Under the pieces are notes generated by a model. It had not been told where the DNA came from, did not search any database, and saw nothing but the letters and a program-made list of their open reading frames with translations. 64,000 nucleotides of DNA from CATOSP01 sp965204715 (GTDB lineage Bacteria; Chloroflexota; Dehalococcoidia; Lucifugimonadales; UBA3495). Shown here in pieces: positions 35,393-43,151 of this stretch. The stretch covers positions 1,426,001-1,490,000 of the forward strand of contig OZ242009.1 in the NCBI GenBank assembly GCA_965204715.1. The letters are read 5' to 3'. A program made the translations under genes and the position numbers. Each line of letters begins with the position of its first letter. Position 1 is the first letter of the stretch.

Positions 35393-36475
35393 ATGAAGAT
35401 TACCGACGTGGAATGCCTGGTCCTCGACCGGCAATTCCCCTTCGTGCGCGTGTACACCGATGAAGGACTGGTGGGAATCGGAGAGTGCTTCCGCCGCCAG
35501 CCGCAGGTGGTCAAGACCCTGGTCGATACTACGCTCAAACCGGTCTTGCTTGGCAAGGACCCGGTGGACACGGAGGTCCGGTGGCGGGAAATGGTCGCAG
35601 CAGGGTCGGCGTCGGACATGGGAGGCGCGGTCTACTGTGCCATCGCCGGGCTGGATATAGCCCTCTGGGACCTCAAGGGCAAGGCTCTGGGCGTCCCCAT
35701 CTACAAACTGCTGGGCGGCAAGGCCCGGGACAAGGTTCGGATGTACGCCAGTTCCATGCGGCGGGACATGACCCCGGCGGAGGAAGCCAAGCGTGCCGCC
35801 TCTTTCGTCGATGCCGGTTACTCGGCCTACAAGCTGCACAGCGCGGTGCCCGGGGCCATCGACCACCCGGCGGACCAAACGATAGACACGGTAAGGGAGG
35901 TCCGCGCCGCCGTTGGCGACGACATCGAAATCCTGGTTGACGTTAACGGCGCGTTCTCAACGCACCACGCCCTTGAGATTGGGAGGGCGCTGGAAGATCT
36001 GGGAGTGTTCCACTTCGAGGAGCCCCGGCCCCACTATGACCTTGAAGGGCTGGCGGCCATCGCGGACACGTTGGACATCCCCATCGCGTCCGGGGAGATG
36101 ATCTACACCCACTGGGAGTACCGGGATCTGATGCTCCGGGGCAGGATCGACATCGTGCAGCCGGACATCGTGAAGGTACCCGGCTTCACCGAGTTCCAGC
36201 GGATTGCCGCGCTGGCTTCTGCCTTTGGCAAACCCATTACCGTCCATAACACCCAGCCGACCATAAGCACGGTAGCCCACCTTCACGCCTGCGCCGCCTA
36301 TGCCAACATACCCTACGCTCAGGAATACAACATTGAACCCACTTCCATACGCGACGAGTGGCCTATACTAAAGGAACCTCTGCAGGTGAACTACGGATAC
36401 CTGGACGTGCCAGAGGGGCCGGGTTTGGGGGTGGAGCTTGACGAGGACGTAGTGCAGAAGCTGGCCGAAGCCTGA
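35393..36475 (+). CDS. Mandelate racemase / muconate lactonizing enzyme-family protein (enolase superfamily)
   Basis: A 360-residue enolase-superfamily enzyme. Mg ligands are DVNGAF (Asp), FEEPRPHYD (Glu) and ASGEMIYTHWEY (Glu), and the barrel base is YKLHSAVPG (the usual KxK reads KLH). The C-terminal base region is ITVHNTQPTISTVAHLH, a His instead of the Lys of MLE, which fits the mandelate-racemase or acid-sugar-dehydratase groups. GGAGG at 35381 fixes the ATG at 35393; the open frame to 35252 overlaps the preceding gene. Enolase-superfamily expansions are known in SAR202-type Chloroflexota, which fits the suggested source. Confidence 0.92.
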   Translation: MKITDVECLVLDRQFPFVRVYTDEGLVGIGECFRRQPQVVKTLVDTTLKPVLLGKDPVDTEVRWREMVAAGSASDMGGAVYCAIAGLDIALWDLKGKALGVPIYKLLGGKARDKVRMYASSMRRDMTPAEEAKRAASFVDAGYSAYKLHSAVPGAIDHPADQTIDTVREVRAAVGDDIEILVDVNGAFSTHHALEIGRALEDLGVFHFEEPRPHYDLEGLAAIADTLDIPIASGEMIYTHWEYRDLMLRGRIDIVQPDIVKVPGFTEFQRIAALASAFGKPITVHNTQPTISTVAHLHACAAYANIPYAQEYNIEPTSIRDEWPILKEPLQVNYGYLDVPEGPGLGVELDEDVVQKLAEA

Positions 36476-36499
36476 GGGACAATCATCGGGCCTTTGGAG

Positions 36500-36760
36500 C
36501 AATGGCTGGACCGGCAGATAGACCGCCGTCTGGTGCGCGCCTTTTCCTGGCCCTGATTGCCATAGTGCGCCTGCGCCACTCCCGGTCAGGACTGTTGCTG
36601 AGCGAATTGGCGCACATGTCCTCACTCGGGCTCAGACTAGGGCTGGAACCAGGCAGCTCAGCAATCTGCTGCGAAACTGGCGCCATAGAACCGGAAAGCG
36701 GTACCGGACGCTGCGGTACCGCTTCCTCGAATCAGGTCAGCTTTGAGCGCCCTTTGGCCC
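36500..36760 (+). pseudogene. Transposase fragment, frameshifted
   Basis: One frame reads FLALIAIVRLRHSRSGLLLS followed by ELAH, and a second reads AGTRQLSNLLRNWRHR. Together they resemble the N-terminal part of a transposase family in which 'HRxxGLLLSELxxY' is followed by 'AGTKRLSNLLRSxxW'. The upstream piece DRQIDRRLVRAF is in the third frame. At least two frame shifts and the absence of the rest show a remnant. It fills most of the 369-base gap between the enolase-superfamily gene and the bicupin gene; nothing else is seen there. Confidence 0.5.
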
Positions 36761-36844
36761 GCCTGCCCCTCTCCTTCTGTACCCACAGTACCCAAAATTC
36801 GGGATGACTCATGTCTGTAGTTAACTGACTCTCCCGAATGAAGT

Positions 36845-37561
36845 CTAGCCTTCGGCGTGTTCCGACTCCAGGGGGTTGAACGTGACGCGGAGCATGGGCT
36901 GGTCGCTGTGGTTGCGCCACTGGTGGAAAGTGTTGGGTGGCACCAGGACGGCGTCGCCCGCGGTCACCGGGTGCTCAGTCCCCTCGCAGGCTATTACCGC
37001 GCTGCCTTCCAGGATGTATACGACGTGCTCCCAGGGATGCACATGCCCGCCCTCCGCGGCGTGGCTCACGCTGCCTGGAGCCATTGCCCCGTTGTAAAGC
37101 ATCAAGTAAGTGGGCGCGCCGTCTGCTGACCCGATGATGCGGCTGCCGGTCTGAGCGTTAAGGTCGGCGTGGTTGCGTATCATTGGCGGCTTCCCGCTGC
37201 CGACTCCGCCGCCGGCCCTGGCCCCGCCCTGCTGGGCCGCCATCAGCGGATTGATCTCGATGCGCTTGATATTGCCCTGCCCACCGTCGTTCAGGGTATA
37301 GTGGTCCACCTCGCCGGGTATGAAGATGGCGTCACCGGCCTTCACCGGGTAGTTGTTGCCGTCGCAGACCAGGGTGCCCGAGCCATCGATGATGTATACC
37401 TCGTGCTCCCAGGGGTGGATGTGGTGGGCGCTGGTCTGGCCGGGTTCTATTTCCGAGTAGGTCATGGTGCAGGTGGGTGGGTTGTCGTCCAGGGTGATGA
37501 GCCGTCCCGGAGAGCCTCCCGGCGTGAATACGTCCTTCAAGTTGCGGATTATCGGTTCCAA
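36845..37561 (-). CDS. Bicupin protein
   Basis: A 238-residue protein with two cupin domains. The first has HHIHPWEHEVYIIDGSGTL and GDAIFIPGEVDHYTLND, the second GHVHPWEHVVYILEGSA and GDAVLVPPNTFHQWRNH, so each has a full set of His/Glu metal ligands. Bicupins include dioxygenases such as gentisate 1,2-dioxygenase-like enzymes and oxalate decarboxylases; the HPWEH signature is also common in unknown members. The start is inferred to be TTG at 37561, directly after AGGAGGAAAGCGAG. The in-frame extension to 38110 runs through the enoyl-CoA hydratase gene and is rejected. Confidence 0.87.
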   Translation of the reverse strand: MEPIIRNLKDVFTPGGSPGRLITLDDNPPTCTMTYSEIEPGQTSAHHIHPWEHEVYIIDGSGTLVCDGNNYPVKAGDAIFIPGEVDHYTLNDGGQGNIKRIEINPLMAAQQGGARAGGGVGSGKPPMIRNHADLNAQTGSRIIGSADGAPTYLMLYNGAMAPGSVSHAAEGGHVHPWEHVVYILEGSAVIACEGTEHPVTAGDAVLVPPNTFHQWRNHSDQPMLRVTFNPLESEHAEG

Positions 37562-37608
37562 CTCGCTTTCCTCCTGATTTCGTTGTTGAGCAGGCTTGCC
37601 GTGGTAGA

Positions 37609-38385
37609 CTACCGCCCCTGCCAGCGGGGCTTGCGCTTTTCCGCGAAGGCCCGCGGCCCCTCCTTGGAGTCCTCCGTGGTCAGGAGTTGGTCGTACATGT
37701 GGTAGGTCAGAGATGAGATGTCCTGGGTGGACATGTTCAGGCCCCGGTAGGCCAGTTCCTTGAAGTATTGCACCGCCAGCGGGGCGTTGGCCGCTATCTG
37801 CCGAGCCATTGCCATTGCCTCGTCCATCAGTTGGTCTGCGGGCGTGACCTTGTTGAGGAAGCCGATGTCGTATGCCCGCTGGGCCGTGATCGGTTCGGCG
37901 GTGAACACCAGTTCCAGCACCGCCGATAGGGGGACCTGCTTGGGCAGGATGGTGCCGAAGGGGGGCATGAGGCTCCACTTGGTCTCGGTGATGCCCAGCT
38001 TGGCGTCCTCCGAGGCCAGCCGGAGGTCGCACATCTGGGCTATGGACCAGCCGCCGGCCAGGGCGAAGCCGTTGACCGCGGCGATGAGCGGTTTCCACGT
38101 CCTGGGCCACATGTATGGGCTTTCCGGCGTCATGCTCGCCGAGGCCCGGGCCTGGATCCCCTCAGCATTGTCCGTTGCCCGCTCCTTCAGGTCCCGGCCT
38201 GCGCAGAAGGCCCGGCCCGCGCCGGTGATAATGGCCACGTAGGCGTCGCCATCGCCGTCAAACTGCTCTATGGCTTCTCCCAACTCCCGCCGCAACTGCC
38301 GGTTGATCGAGTTGAGGGAATCGGGGCGGTTGAGGGTGATGGTTACGATGTTGTCCTGCTTGTCGTAGAGAATTGTCTCGGCCAC
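37609..38385 (-). CDS. Enoyl-CoA hydratase/isomerase-family protein
   Basis: A 258-residue crotonase-fold protein, likely acting in fatty-acid or aromatic-acid CoA-thioester breakdown. Family marks are VTITLNRPDSLNSINRQLRR, the oxyanion-hole segment AGRAFCAGRDLKE and PLIAAVNGFALAGGWSIAQM, then DLRLASEDAKLGITE and KWSLMPPFGT. The C-terminal helix ends in AFAEKRKPRW, typical of the family. One of the usual catalytic Glu positions is kept (ITETKW). A GTG at 38385 preceded by GAGG gives the usual family length; the ATG at 38421 adds 12 non-conserved residues. It lies 47 bases upstream of the bicupin gene. Confidence 0.92.
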   Translation of the reverse strand: MAETILYDKQDNIVTITLNRPDSLNSINRQLRRELGEAIEQFDGDGDAYVAIITGAGRAFCAGRDLKERATDNAEGIQARASASMTPESPYMWPRTWKPLIAAVNGFALAGGWSIAQMCDLRLASEDAKLGITETKWSLMPPFGTILPKQVPLSAVLELVFTAEPITAQRAYDIGFLNKVTPADQLMDEAMAMARQIAANAPLAVQYFKELAYRGLNMSTQDISSLTYHMYDQLLTTEDSKEGPRAFAEKRKPRWQGR

Positions 38386-38471
38386 TGAAAACCTCGCCCT
38401 AAACTTCGGACCGTCCGGCACGTCTGCCGGGGACCCGGTCCTTGGTGGTGTTGTCGATCCTGTCTCTGGTG

Positions 38472-38537
38472 GTCAGTGGATAGTGATAAGTGACTGGCAG
38501 CAACTGGCCACTGACCACTCATCCCTGGCCACTGTCA
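38472..38537. repeat. Degenerate heptamer repeat with dyad symmetry
   Basis: Consecutive 7-base units CAGTGGA, TAGTGAT, AAGTGAC and then, in the opposite sense, CACTGAC, CACTCAT and CACTGTC. The two halves can pair to form an imperfect hairpin. It lies between the enoyl-CoA hydratase and HIT genes and resembles the units at 13104-13131 and 43078-43105. Confidence 0.55.
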
Positions 38538-38870
38538 GGCGTACTCTATAAGGCGCGTGCCGCCGACCACGTGCAGGTGGCCGTGGCTCTGGCTCTGCAT
38601 CCCGTCACGGCCGAAGTTGGACAGCACCCGGAACCCGTTGGGGCAGAAGTCACAACCCATCTGGACGGCTACATCACCCAGGCGGTTCAGGATGGGGCTG
38701 GACCACAACTGCACCTGGCTCAGGTGCTCCTTGGGCATCACCAGCAGCATTACCGGCACCCAGGTAAGCCGGTTGACTATAACGATGATGTCGTCGTCGA
38801 TGTACCGGAACTTCGCCGGTTCCCGGTAGGCGGCGATTCTACAGAAAACGCAGTCGGCCTGTGAAGTCAA
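38535..38870 (-). CDS. HIT-family nucleotide-binding protein
   Basis: A 111-residue histidine-triad protein. The catalytic motif is HGHLHVVGG (near residues 96-104), and the N-terminus CVFCRIAAYREPAKF has the CxxC seen in Hint-type hydrolases. The segment VNRLTWVPVMLLVMPKEHLS is the family's central strand region. Such proteins hydrolyse nucleoside phosphoramidates or AMP-lysine-like bonds. It stands alone between the enoyl-CoA hydratase operon and the divergent mogA-like gene. The 285 bases upstream, to 39155, show no gene. Confidence 0.9.
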   Translation of the reverse strand: MTSQADCVFCRIAAYREPAKFRYIDDDIIVIVNRLTWVPVMLLVMPKEHLSQVQLWSSPILNRLGDVAVQMGCDFCPNGFRVLSNFGRDGMQSQSHGHLHVVGGTRLIEYA

Positions 38871-39155
38871 AGGGATTTCGCCTCATCCTGAGAATCCGGC
38901 CCCATACCTGCGGGCCAGCCGGGGAGCGGCCCATAGGATCCGTCCCCCAGTGAAAGATGTGGGTAGGAGCTTCCGGCGGCCCGGCTTGGCAGCGCCGGAT
39001 TTCGCCGTCCTGACCGCCTTGTGAATATAATGGGCGGCTATGGGGTTGTCAATTTTCGGGGAATGAATGTCCTGAACGCATGCAGAGGCGTGGGCGGGCG
39101 GTCCGCCCTTCGGCAAAATGAGCGGGCTATGGTATGATTCTGGTCGGAGGTTGCC

Positions 39156-39647
39156 ATGTTCCGGTTAGCCGTTTTGACTGTGAGTACGTCTGGTTCCCAG
39201 GGCCAGCGGGAGGACACCAGCGGCCAGGCCATCCAGGAAGTTCTTGCCGCCCCGGATTACGAGGTTGCCCGCTATGAGGTCGTTCCCGACGACCACGATA
39301 CAATCGCCGGCAAGCTGGCCGAGTGGGCCGATGCGCCGGACGTCGACATCATCGTGTCCACCGGCGGCACCGGGCTGGGACGCTATGACGTTACCCCTGA
39401 AGCCTGCCTCTCCATTATCGACAAAGAGGTGCCTGGCCTGGCCGAGACCATGCGCGCGGAAACCCTGAAATTCACCCCGATGGCCATGTTGAGCCGCTCA
39501 GTGGCCGGGATCAGGGGAAGCACTCTGATAATCACTCTGCCCGGCAGCCCCAGGGGCGTCCGCGAGTGCTTGGAGGTCGTAACTCCCGTCCTCGGCCACG
39601 CCCTGGAGCTGTTGAAGGCCGAGGCCATGAACGAACACCCGCGCTAG
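39156..39647 (+). CDS. MogA/MoaB-family molybdopterin adenylyltransferase
   Basis: A 163-residue molybdenum-cofactor biosynthesis protein that adenylylates molybdopterin before metal insertion. Diagnostic segments are the N-terminal LAVLTVSTSGSQGQREDTSG, the motif IIVSTGGTGLGRYDVTPEA (near residues 67-85), then MLSRSVAGIRGSTLIITLPG and SPRGVRECLEVV. GGAGG lies 5 bases before the ATG. The cofactor could serve molybdoenzymes elsewhere in the genome; whether the MopB protein at 1693-4023 uses it is unknown. Confidence 0.93.
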   Translation: MFRLAVLTVSTSGSQGQREDTSGQAIQEVLAAPDYEVARYEVVPDDHDTIAGKLAEWADAPDVDIIVSTGGTGLGRYDVTPEACLSIIDKEVPGLAETMRAETLKFTPMAMLSRSVAGIRGSTLIITLPGSPRGVRECLEVVTPVLGHALELLKAEAMNEHPR

Positions 39648-39659
39648 GGGACTGAGGCA

Positions 39660-40034
39660 TTGAGCACTAATCCGTCAAATGACAACGCCGTCTATTGGCC
39701 CAGGGTAAAGGAGCTTCTGGACGGGGTGATGGATCGCTGGAAGGAACGCTGGGGCAGGGAGCCTTTGCCCGGTATCCACCAGTATTACTGGGACTCGCCC
39801 CAGGACCTGGCGGAAAGCGTCCTGTCGGGAGTCAGGGCTATCGAGCCGGGAGTGCCCGGTAGGGAAACCCAGTTGGTGCGGTCCCTGGCCCGCTCCGTGC
39901 TGACCTTCGGCCGGATGCCCCTTCACGGCCCCTTCCTGTCCCGGGATGAGGTTAACGAGATAGCGGCCTGGATCGACGCCGGTATGCCCGAAGGCCCGCC
40001 GCAAGCGGAGTTGGGAAGCGCGGGGGACACATGA
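39660..40034 (+). CDS. Hypothetical protein with cytochrome-c-like C-terminus but no haem motif
   Basis: A 124-residue protein of unknown function. The last 45 residues (MPLHGPFLSRDEVNEIAAWI, then DAGMPEGPP) resemble the end of Planctomycete-type cytochrome c domains ('MP...LSxxEixxIxxWIdaGxP'), but there is no CxxCH anywhere. The N-terminal half is helical and Trp-rich (KELLDGVMDRWKERWGRE). The start appears to be TTG at 39660, only 12 bases after the MogA stop; ATG codons further in are possible. Its stop overlaps the ATG of the decayed HEPN-like gene (ATGA), so the three were probably an operon. Confidence 0.6.
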   Translation: MSTNPSNDNAVYWPRVKELLDGVMDRWKERWGREPLPGIHQYYWDSPQDLAESVLSGVRAIEPGVPGRETQLVRSLARSVLTFGRMPLHGPFLSRDEVNEIAAWIDAGMPEGPPQAELGSAGDT

Positions 40035-40396
40035 CGACCAACAGCGGGGTAGAACATGCGGAATTGAGTCAACATCTCATCCGGCAAGCCGATGAGGAAC
40101 AGGAAGAAGATGACCTGTTGCAAGCGTCTGAGAAATGATGGAGAGCGGCGGCACACGCCCTGCTGTATGTGATGGCAAGACAGCTTTCTGAGGAATTCCA
40201 CAGTCCCGAACTATATGTAAGGTTTATGACAGCCAGCGGATTGCACTCCAACTTCTATGGGGATTTCATGGATGAATCCGCTGTACGCCACAGCTTGTCT
40301 GTCACAAAGGCCATGTTAAGATAATTGGAGGAAATTTACGCTAACGGACCCACGCCGGATTTATCCCCTCGACCTCTGACCAGCAAGCGCGATTGA
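40031..40396 (+). pseudogene. PaREP1/HEPN-like gene with two in-frame stops
   Basis: Starting with ATG at 40031 (overlapping the stop of the upstream gene), the frame reads an acidic N-terminus with LIRQADEEQEEDDLLQASEK, then TGA at 40136-40138. In the same frame follow WRAAAHALLYVMARQLSEEF, GLHSNFYGDFMDESAVRHSL and a TAA at 40322-40324, and finally LEEIYANGPTPDLSP ending at 40396. The reading frame keeps HEPN-like similarity across both stops, including the family's DxLQASEKxWxAAAHAL signature, also seen in the intact relative at 15320-15682. This is therefore a recently inactivated gene with two nonsense mutations, unless there is sequence error. Confidence 0.7.
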
Positions 40397-40730
40397 GAAT
40401 ACTGACAGGACAAGAGGGACTGAGAGATTCGAGGATGGAGAGGCGGAGAAACCGGAGCGGGAGGTAACTGTCTGCTCCGTGGGCATTACGTCACTGAGGG
40501 GACCTTGGAATGGTCCTACCCATGCCCGCACAGTGACTTTGGGGATTTCCACATTGAAGTCAGAATGGCAATCAGGATGGCGCCCGGCGGGGCTTCGAGG
40601 CGTGAGCAGGAAGAGAAGGCCAAGTGGCAGGCCATGACGGACCGGATAACCCATGCACTACACCGCGCCGGGTTACAGCCTGATAGTGGGCGCGGCCTAT
40701 AACACATCGGATAACGGAAAATGGAATCCC
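40397..40730. other. Intergenic stretch without a supported gene
   Basis: A short open frame on the plus strand (40505-40702, 65 codons, beginning MEWSYPCPHSDFGDFHIEV) exists but shows no recognisable motif or ribosome-binding site. Otherwise nothing is seen before the terminator at 40731. Confidence 0.4.
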
Positions 40731-40766
40731 AAAAGTAATCGCCGGAGCCTTGAAGCTCCAGCGATT
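40731..40766 (-). terminator. Terminator of the NHL/DUF1501/DUF1800 operon
   Basis: On the minus strand a 12-bp stem with one mismatch (AATCGCTGGAGC, complement of 40755-40766, with GCTCCGGCGATT, complement of 40737-40748) is followed by ACTTTTGGG. It lies 32 bases after the NHL gene stop. Confidence 0.6.
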
Positions 40767-40797
40767 CTGGTTTCCGGGGTTGTGCCAGGAGTGTGAG

Positions 40798-41799
40798 TTA
40801 GACCAGTACCGGCTCGGCGGACTTAGTGTAGACCTGTACCCGCCCGCGGGTGTGGTCCAGGATGGCCACGCGGCCCTGCGAGTCTACCTTGACCGCGCAT
40901 GGATGGGCCAGTTCCTTTTCGTAGGTCGGGTTGGCGGCCAATGCCAGGGCCCGTTGGCGGATCATGTCCGGGTTGGACAGGAGCTTGTCCCGGCCCCACT
41001 GGGACAGGACGTGGTCGCCCTTCAATTCGGTGATGAACCGCCCCTCCGGGCTGAGCACCTGGACACGGTTGTTCAACCAGTCGGCCACGTAGATGTCGCC
41101 TTCCGCGTCAACGGCGACGCCGTTGGGACGGTTGAACTGGCCTACGGCGGAGCCGGACTGGCCGAAGCTGGCACGCCACTCGCCGTCGGCGGAGAACTCC
41201 TGTATCCGGTCGTTGCGCCAGTCCGCGACGTAGACGTTGCCGTCCTTGTCCAGGCCGATGCCCCAGGGCATGTTCAACTCGCCTTCGCCAGAGCCGAAGC
41301 TGCCGAACTGGCCGATGTACGACCCGTCCAGGCTGAACTTCTGTACCCGGTGGTTGCGGCTGTCGGTGATGAAGATAGTGTCGCCGTTGATGGCTAGGCC
41401 CGCGGGGCGGTCAAGCTCTCCGTTGCCGGAGCCGGACCTGCCCCAACTGCGCACGAACTCGCCGTCGCCAGTGTAGATGGAGATGCGATTCAGCCATTCG
41501 TCGGCCAAGTAAACGTTGCCTCGGTCGTCCAGGGCCACGGCGGTGGGCCAAACGAACTGGCCGGGGTCCTCGCCGTAAGAACCGAACTCGGAGATGTACT
41601 CCTCGTCCATCGAGACGACGCTGATGCGGATGCCGTCGGGACGGTTCTCATAGGAGCGGTTGGCGATATAGATGATGTCGTCTTCGCCTATGGCCATGTC
41701 CACGGGGTTTCGGAACCCGGTCCCCGCAAACTCGTTGCGGCCGATGGAGTGGCTGTAGGCGAATGTCCGGTCGGTAAGACCGAAGAAGTGAGTGCTCAT
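40798..41799 (-). CDS. NHL-repeat six-bladed beta-propeller protein
   Basis: A 333-residue propeller made of about six NHL repeats. Recurrent units have the form 'G...F..P.gvAvd..G.iYVaD..NnRIq.fs.dG': GLDKDGNVYVADWRNDRIQE, AVDAEGDIYVADWLNNRVQV and GLAINGDTIFITDSRNHRVQ are three of them. No signal peptide is seen. NHL propellers bind proteins, RNA or small ligands, or act as lyases; no active site is evident. It follows the DUF1501 gene by 115 bases on the minus strand and precedes a terminator, so it is the last gene of the operon. Confidence 0.9.
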   Translation of the reverse strand: MSTHFFGLTDRTFAYSHSIGRNEFAGTGFRNPVDMAIGEDDIIYIANRSYENRPDGIRISVVSMDEEYISEFGSYGEDPGQFVWPTAVALDDRGNVYLADEWLNRISIYTGDGEFVRSWGRSGSGNGELDRPAGLAINGDTIFITDSRNHRVQKFSLDGSYIGQFGSFGSGEGELNMPWGIGLDKDGNVYVADWRNDRIQEFSADGEWRASFGQSGSAVGQFNRPNGVAVDAEGDIYVADWLNNRVQVLSPEGRFITELKGDHVLSQWGRDKLLSNPDMIRQRALALAANPTYEKELAHPCAVKVDSQGRVAILDHTRGRVQVYTKSAEPVLV

Positions 41800-41914
41800 A
41801 AATCTTACCTCGCTGGCATTCCTCTACAGGGCTGCTCCCCACGGCCATCGGGCGGCGTAGGGAACAACCCCATTCTTGCTTTTGGTCAGGCAGGGCAGCG
41901 TCCGGCTGTGCGGC

Positions 41915-43051
41915 CTAGATGAATCCGGTCTTCTCGAAGTTTCCGCCCACGATGGGGGCCGCTTCCAGTCCGAGCCAGTTCTCCACGATGTCGGTGTAGA
42001 CGGAGCGGAAGTCCAGGTTGAACTTCAGGTTGCCGCCCTCCTCTTGCTGGCTGGGCTCCAGGGACGGGTACTCGCCGTAGACGCCTCCCTTGACGTGCTC
42101 GCCGATGGCAAAGGCGACGCCGCCCGCGCCGTGGTCGGTGCCGGAGCCGTTGTCGGCGATGCGGCGGCCGAACTCGGTGAACAGGAACAGGGTCACGTTG
42201 TCGCTGGCGTCATGGCTGCGCAGGTCGGCGAAGAAATTCTCCACGGTGTTCGACACGTCGGTCCAGAGACCGGCGTGCAATGCGGCCTGGTTGGCGTGGG
42301 TGTCGAACCCGTTGTACGGGGAAGTGGTGTAGAGAATTCGGGTGCCGAACCCTGCCAGGTGGGTCTGGGCAATGTTCTTCATATACTGGCCGACGACGGT
42401 ATTGGAGTACTCGACATCGGAGCTGTACATCTGGGGAGCGGTGGCCAGGATGTCCGCGCCCTTCAGGGCGTCGGTGCCGGTGCGCTTGATGTAGTCCATG
42501 ACCGCGCCCCTGCCGATAGCGGGGGAGTACATGCGTCCGAACACGTCCAGGGCCTCGGTGCGCTGGTCCTCGCCGTCAATGCCGGTCAGCAGGCCGTAAG
42601 TCTCCAGGTCGCCGACGGATGCCACGGGCACGCCGTCCTTGGCCAGTGCCCGTGGAAGGCCGCGACCAAAGTTCACGCCCATAAGGACGTTCTCACTGTT
42701 GGGGTCCATCTCCTTGATGGCCCGGCCCAGCCAGCCCTCGGTTCCCTGGGTGTCGGGCTCGCAGGTGTGCCAGATGTCCATCGAGCGGAAGTGGGAATAG
42801 CTGGCGTTGGGATAGCCGATGCCCAGGAAGATGGCCAGCTTGCCCTCGTCCCAGAACTTCTTGAGGGGGGCCATCGTCGGGTGGAAGCCGAGATCGTCGG
42901 TGACGGGGATGATCTGGTCCTCGGGAATCGACAGGCTGGGGCGGTAGTCCCGGTACAGCCCGTTGGTCCGGGGGACCACGGTGTTCAGGCCGTCGTTTCC
43001 ACCGGAGAGGGAAAGTACCGCAAAGACCGAGTCTTTACTGGTGGAGACCAT
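41915..43051 (-). CDS. DUF1501-family protein
   Basis: A 378-residue protein of the DUF1501 family (alkaline-phosphatase-superfamily-like fold, sulfatase-related). Typical segments are VLSLSGGNDGLNTVVPR, SHFRSMDIWHTCEPD, GFDTHANQAALHAGLW, LFTEFGRRIADNGSGTDHGA and FKLFGEHVKG-like AIGEHVKGGVYGEYP. DUF1501 genes nearly always pair with DUF1800 genes, as here; the function is unknown, with a role in surface or exported structures suggested for other bacteria. There is no Tat signal, unlike many DUF1501 proteins. AGGAGG before the ATG at 43051 favours this start over 43120. Confidence 0.92.
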   Translation of the reverse strand: MVSTSKDSVFAVLSLSGGNDGLNTVVPRTNGLYRDYRPSLSIPEDQIIPVTDDLGFHPTMAPLKKFWDEGKLAIFLGIGYPNASYSHFRSMDIWHTCEPDTQGTEGWLGRAIKEMDPNSENVLMGVNFGRGLPRALAKDGVPVASVGDLETYGLLTGIDGEDQRTEALDVFGRMYSPAIGRGAVMDYIKRTGTDALKGADILATAPQMYSSDVEYSNTVVGQYMKNIAQTHLAGFGTRILYTTSPYNGFDTHANQAALHAGLWTDVSNTVENFFADLRSHDASDNVTLFLFTEFGRRIADNGSGTDHGAGGVAFAIGEHVKGGVYGEYPSLEPSQQEEGGNLKFNLDFRSVYTDIVENWLGLEAAPIVGGNFEKTGFI

Positions 43052-43077
43052 TTTGATTTCCTCCTGAAATTTGTTGT

Positions 43078-43133
43078 CGGTAATCGGTGGCCAGTGGCCG
43101 GTGATTTCTCCAGCAGCCACTGGCGTATGGGTT
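43078..43133. repeat. Degenerate heptamer repeats between DUF1501 and DUF1800
   Basis: Consecutive 7-base units TCGGTAA, TCGGTGG, CCAGTGG, CCGGTGA near the left, and further right GGTTCCC repeated with variation. The periodicity matches the other intergenic heptamer repeats of the window. Confidence 0.5.
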
Positions 43134-43151
43134 CCCGGTTCCCGTTGCCGG

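Noticed and set aside
36845..38110. A 421-residue form of the bicupin protein
   Set aside because: The N-terminal extension overlaps the enoyl-CoA hydratase gene in another frame and has no family similarity; AGGAGG before TTG 37561 gives the real start.
40136..40138. TGA as a selenocysteine codon in the HEPN-like frame
   Set aside because: The relative at 15320-15682 has no Cys here, no hairpin follows, and a second stop (TAA) occurs in the same frame.
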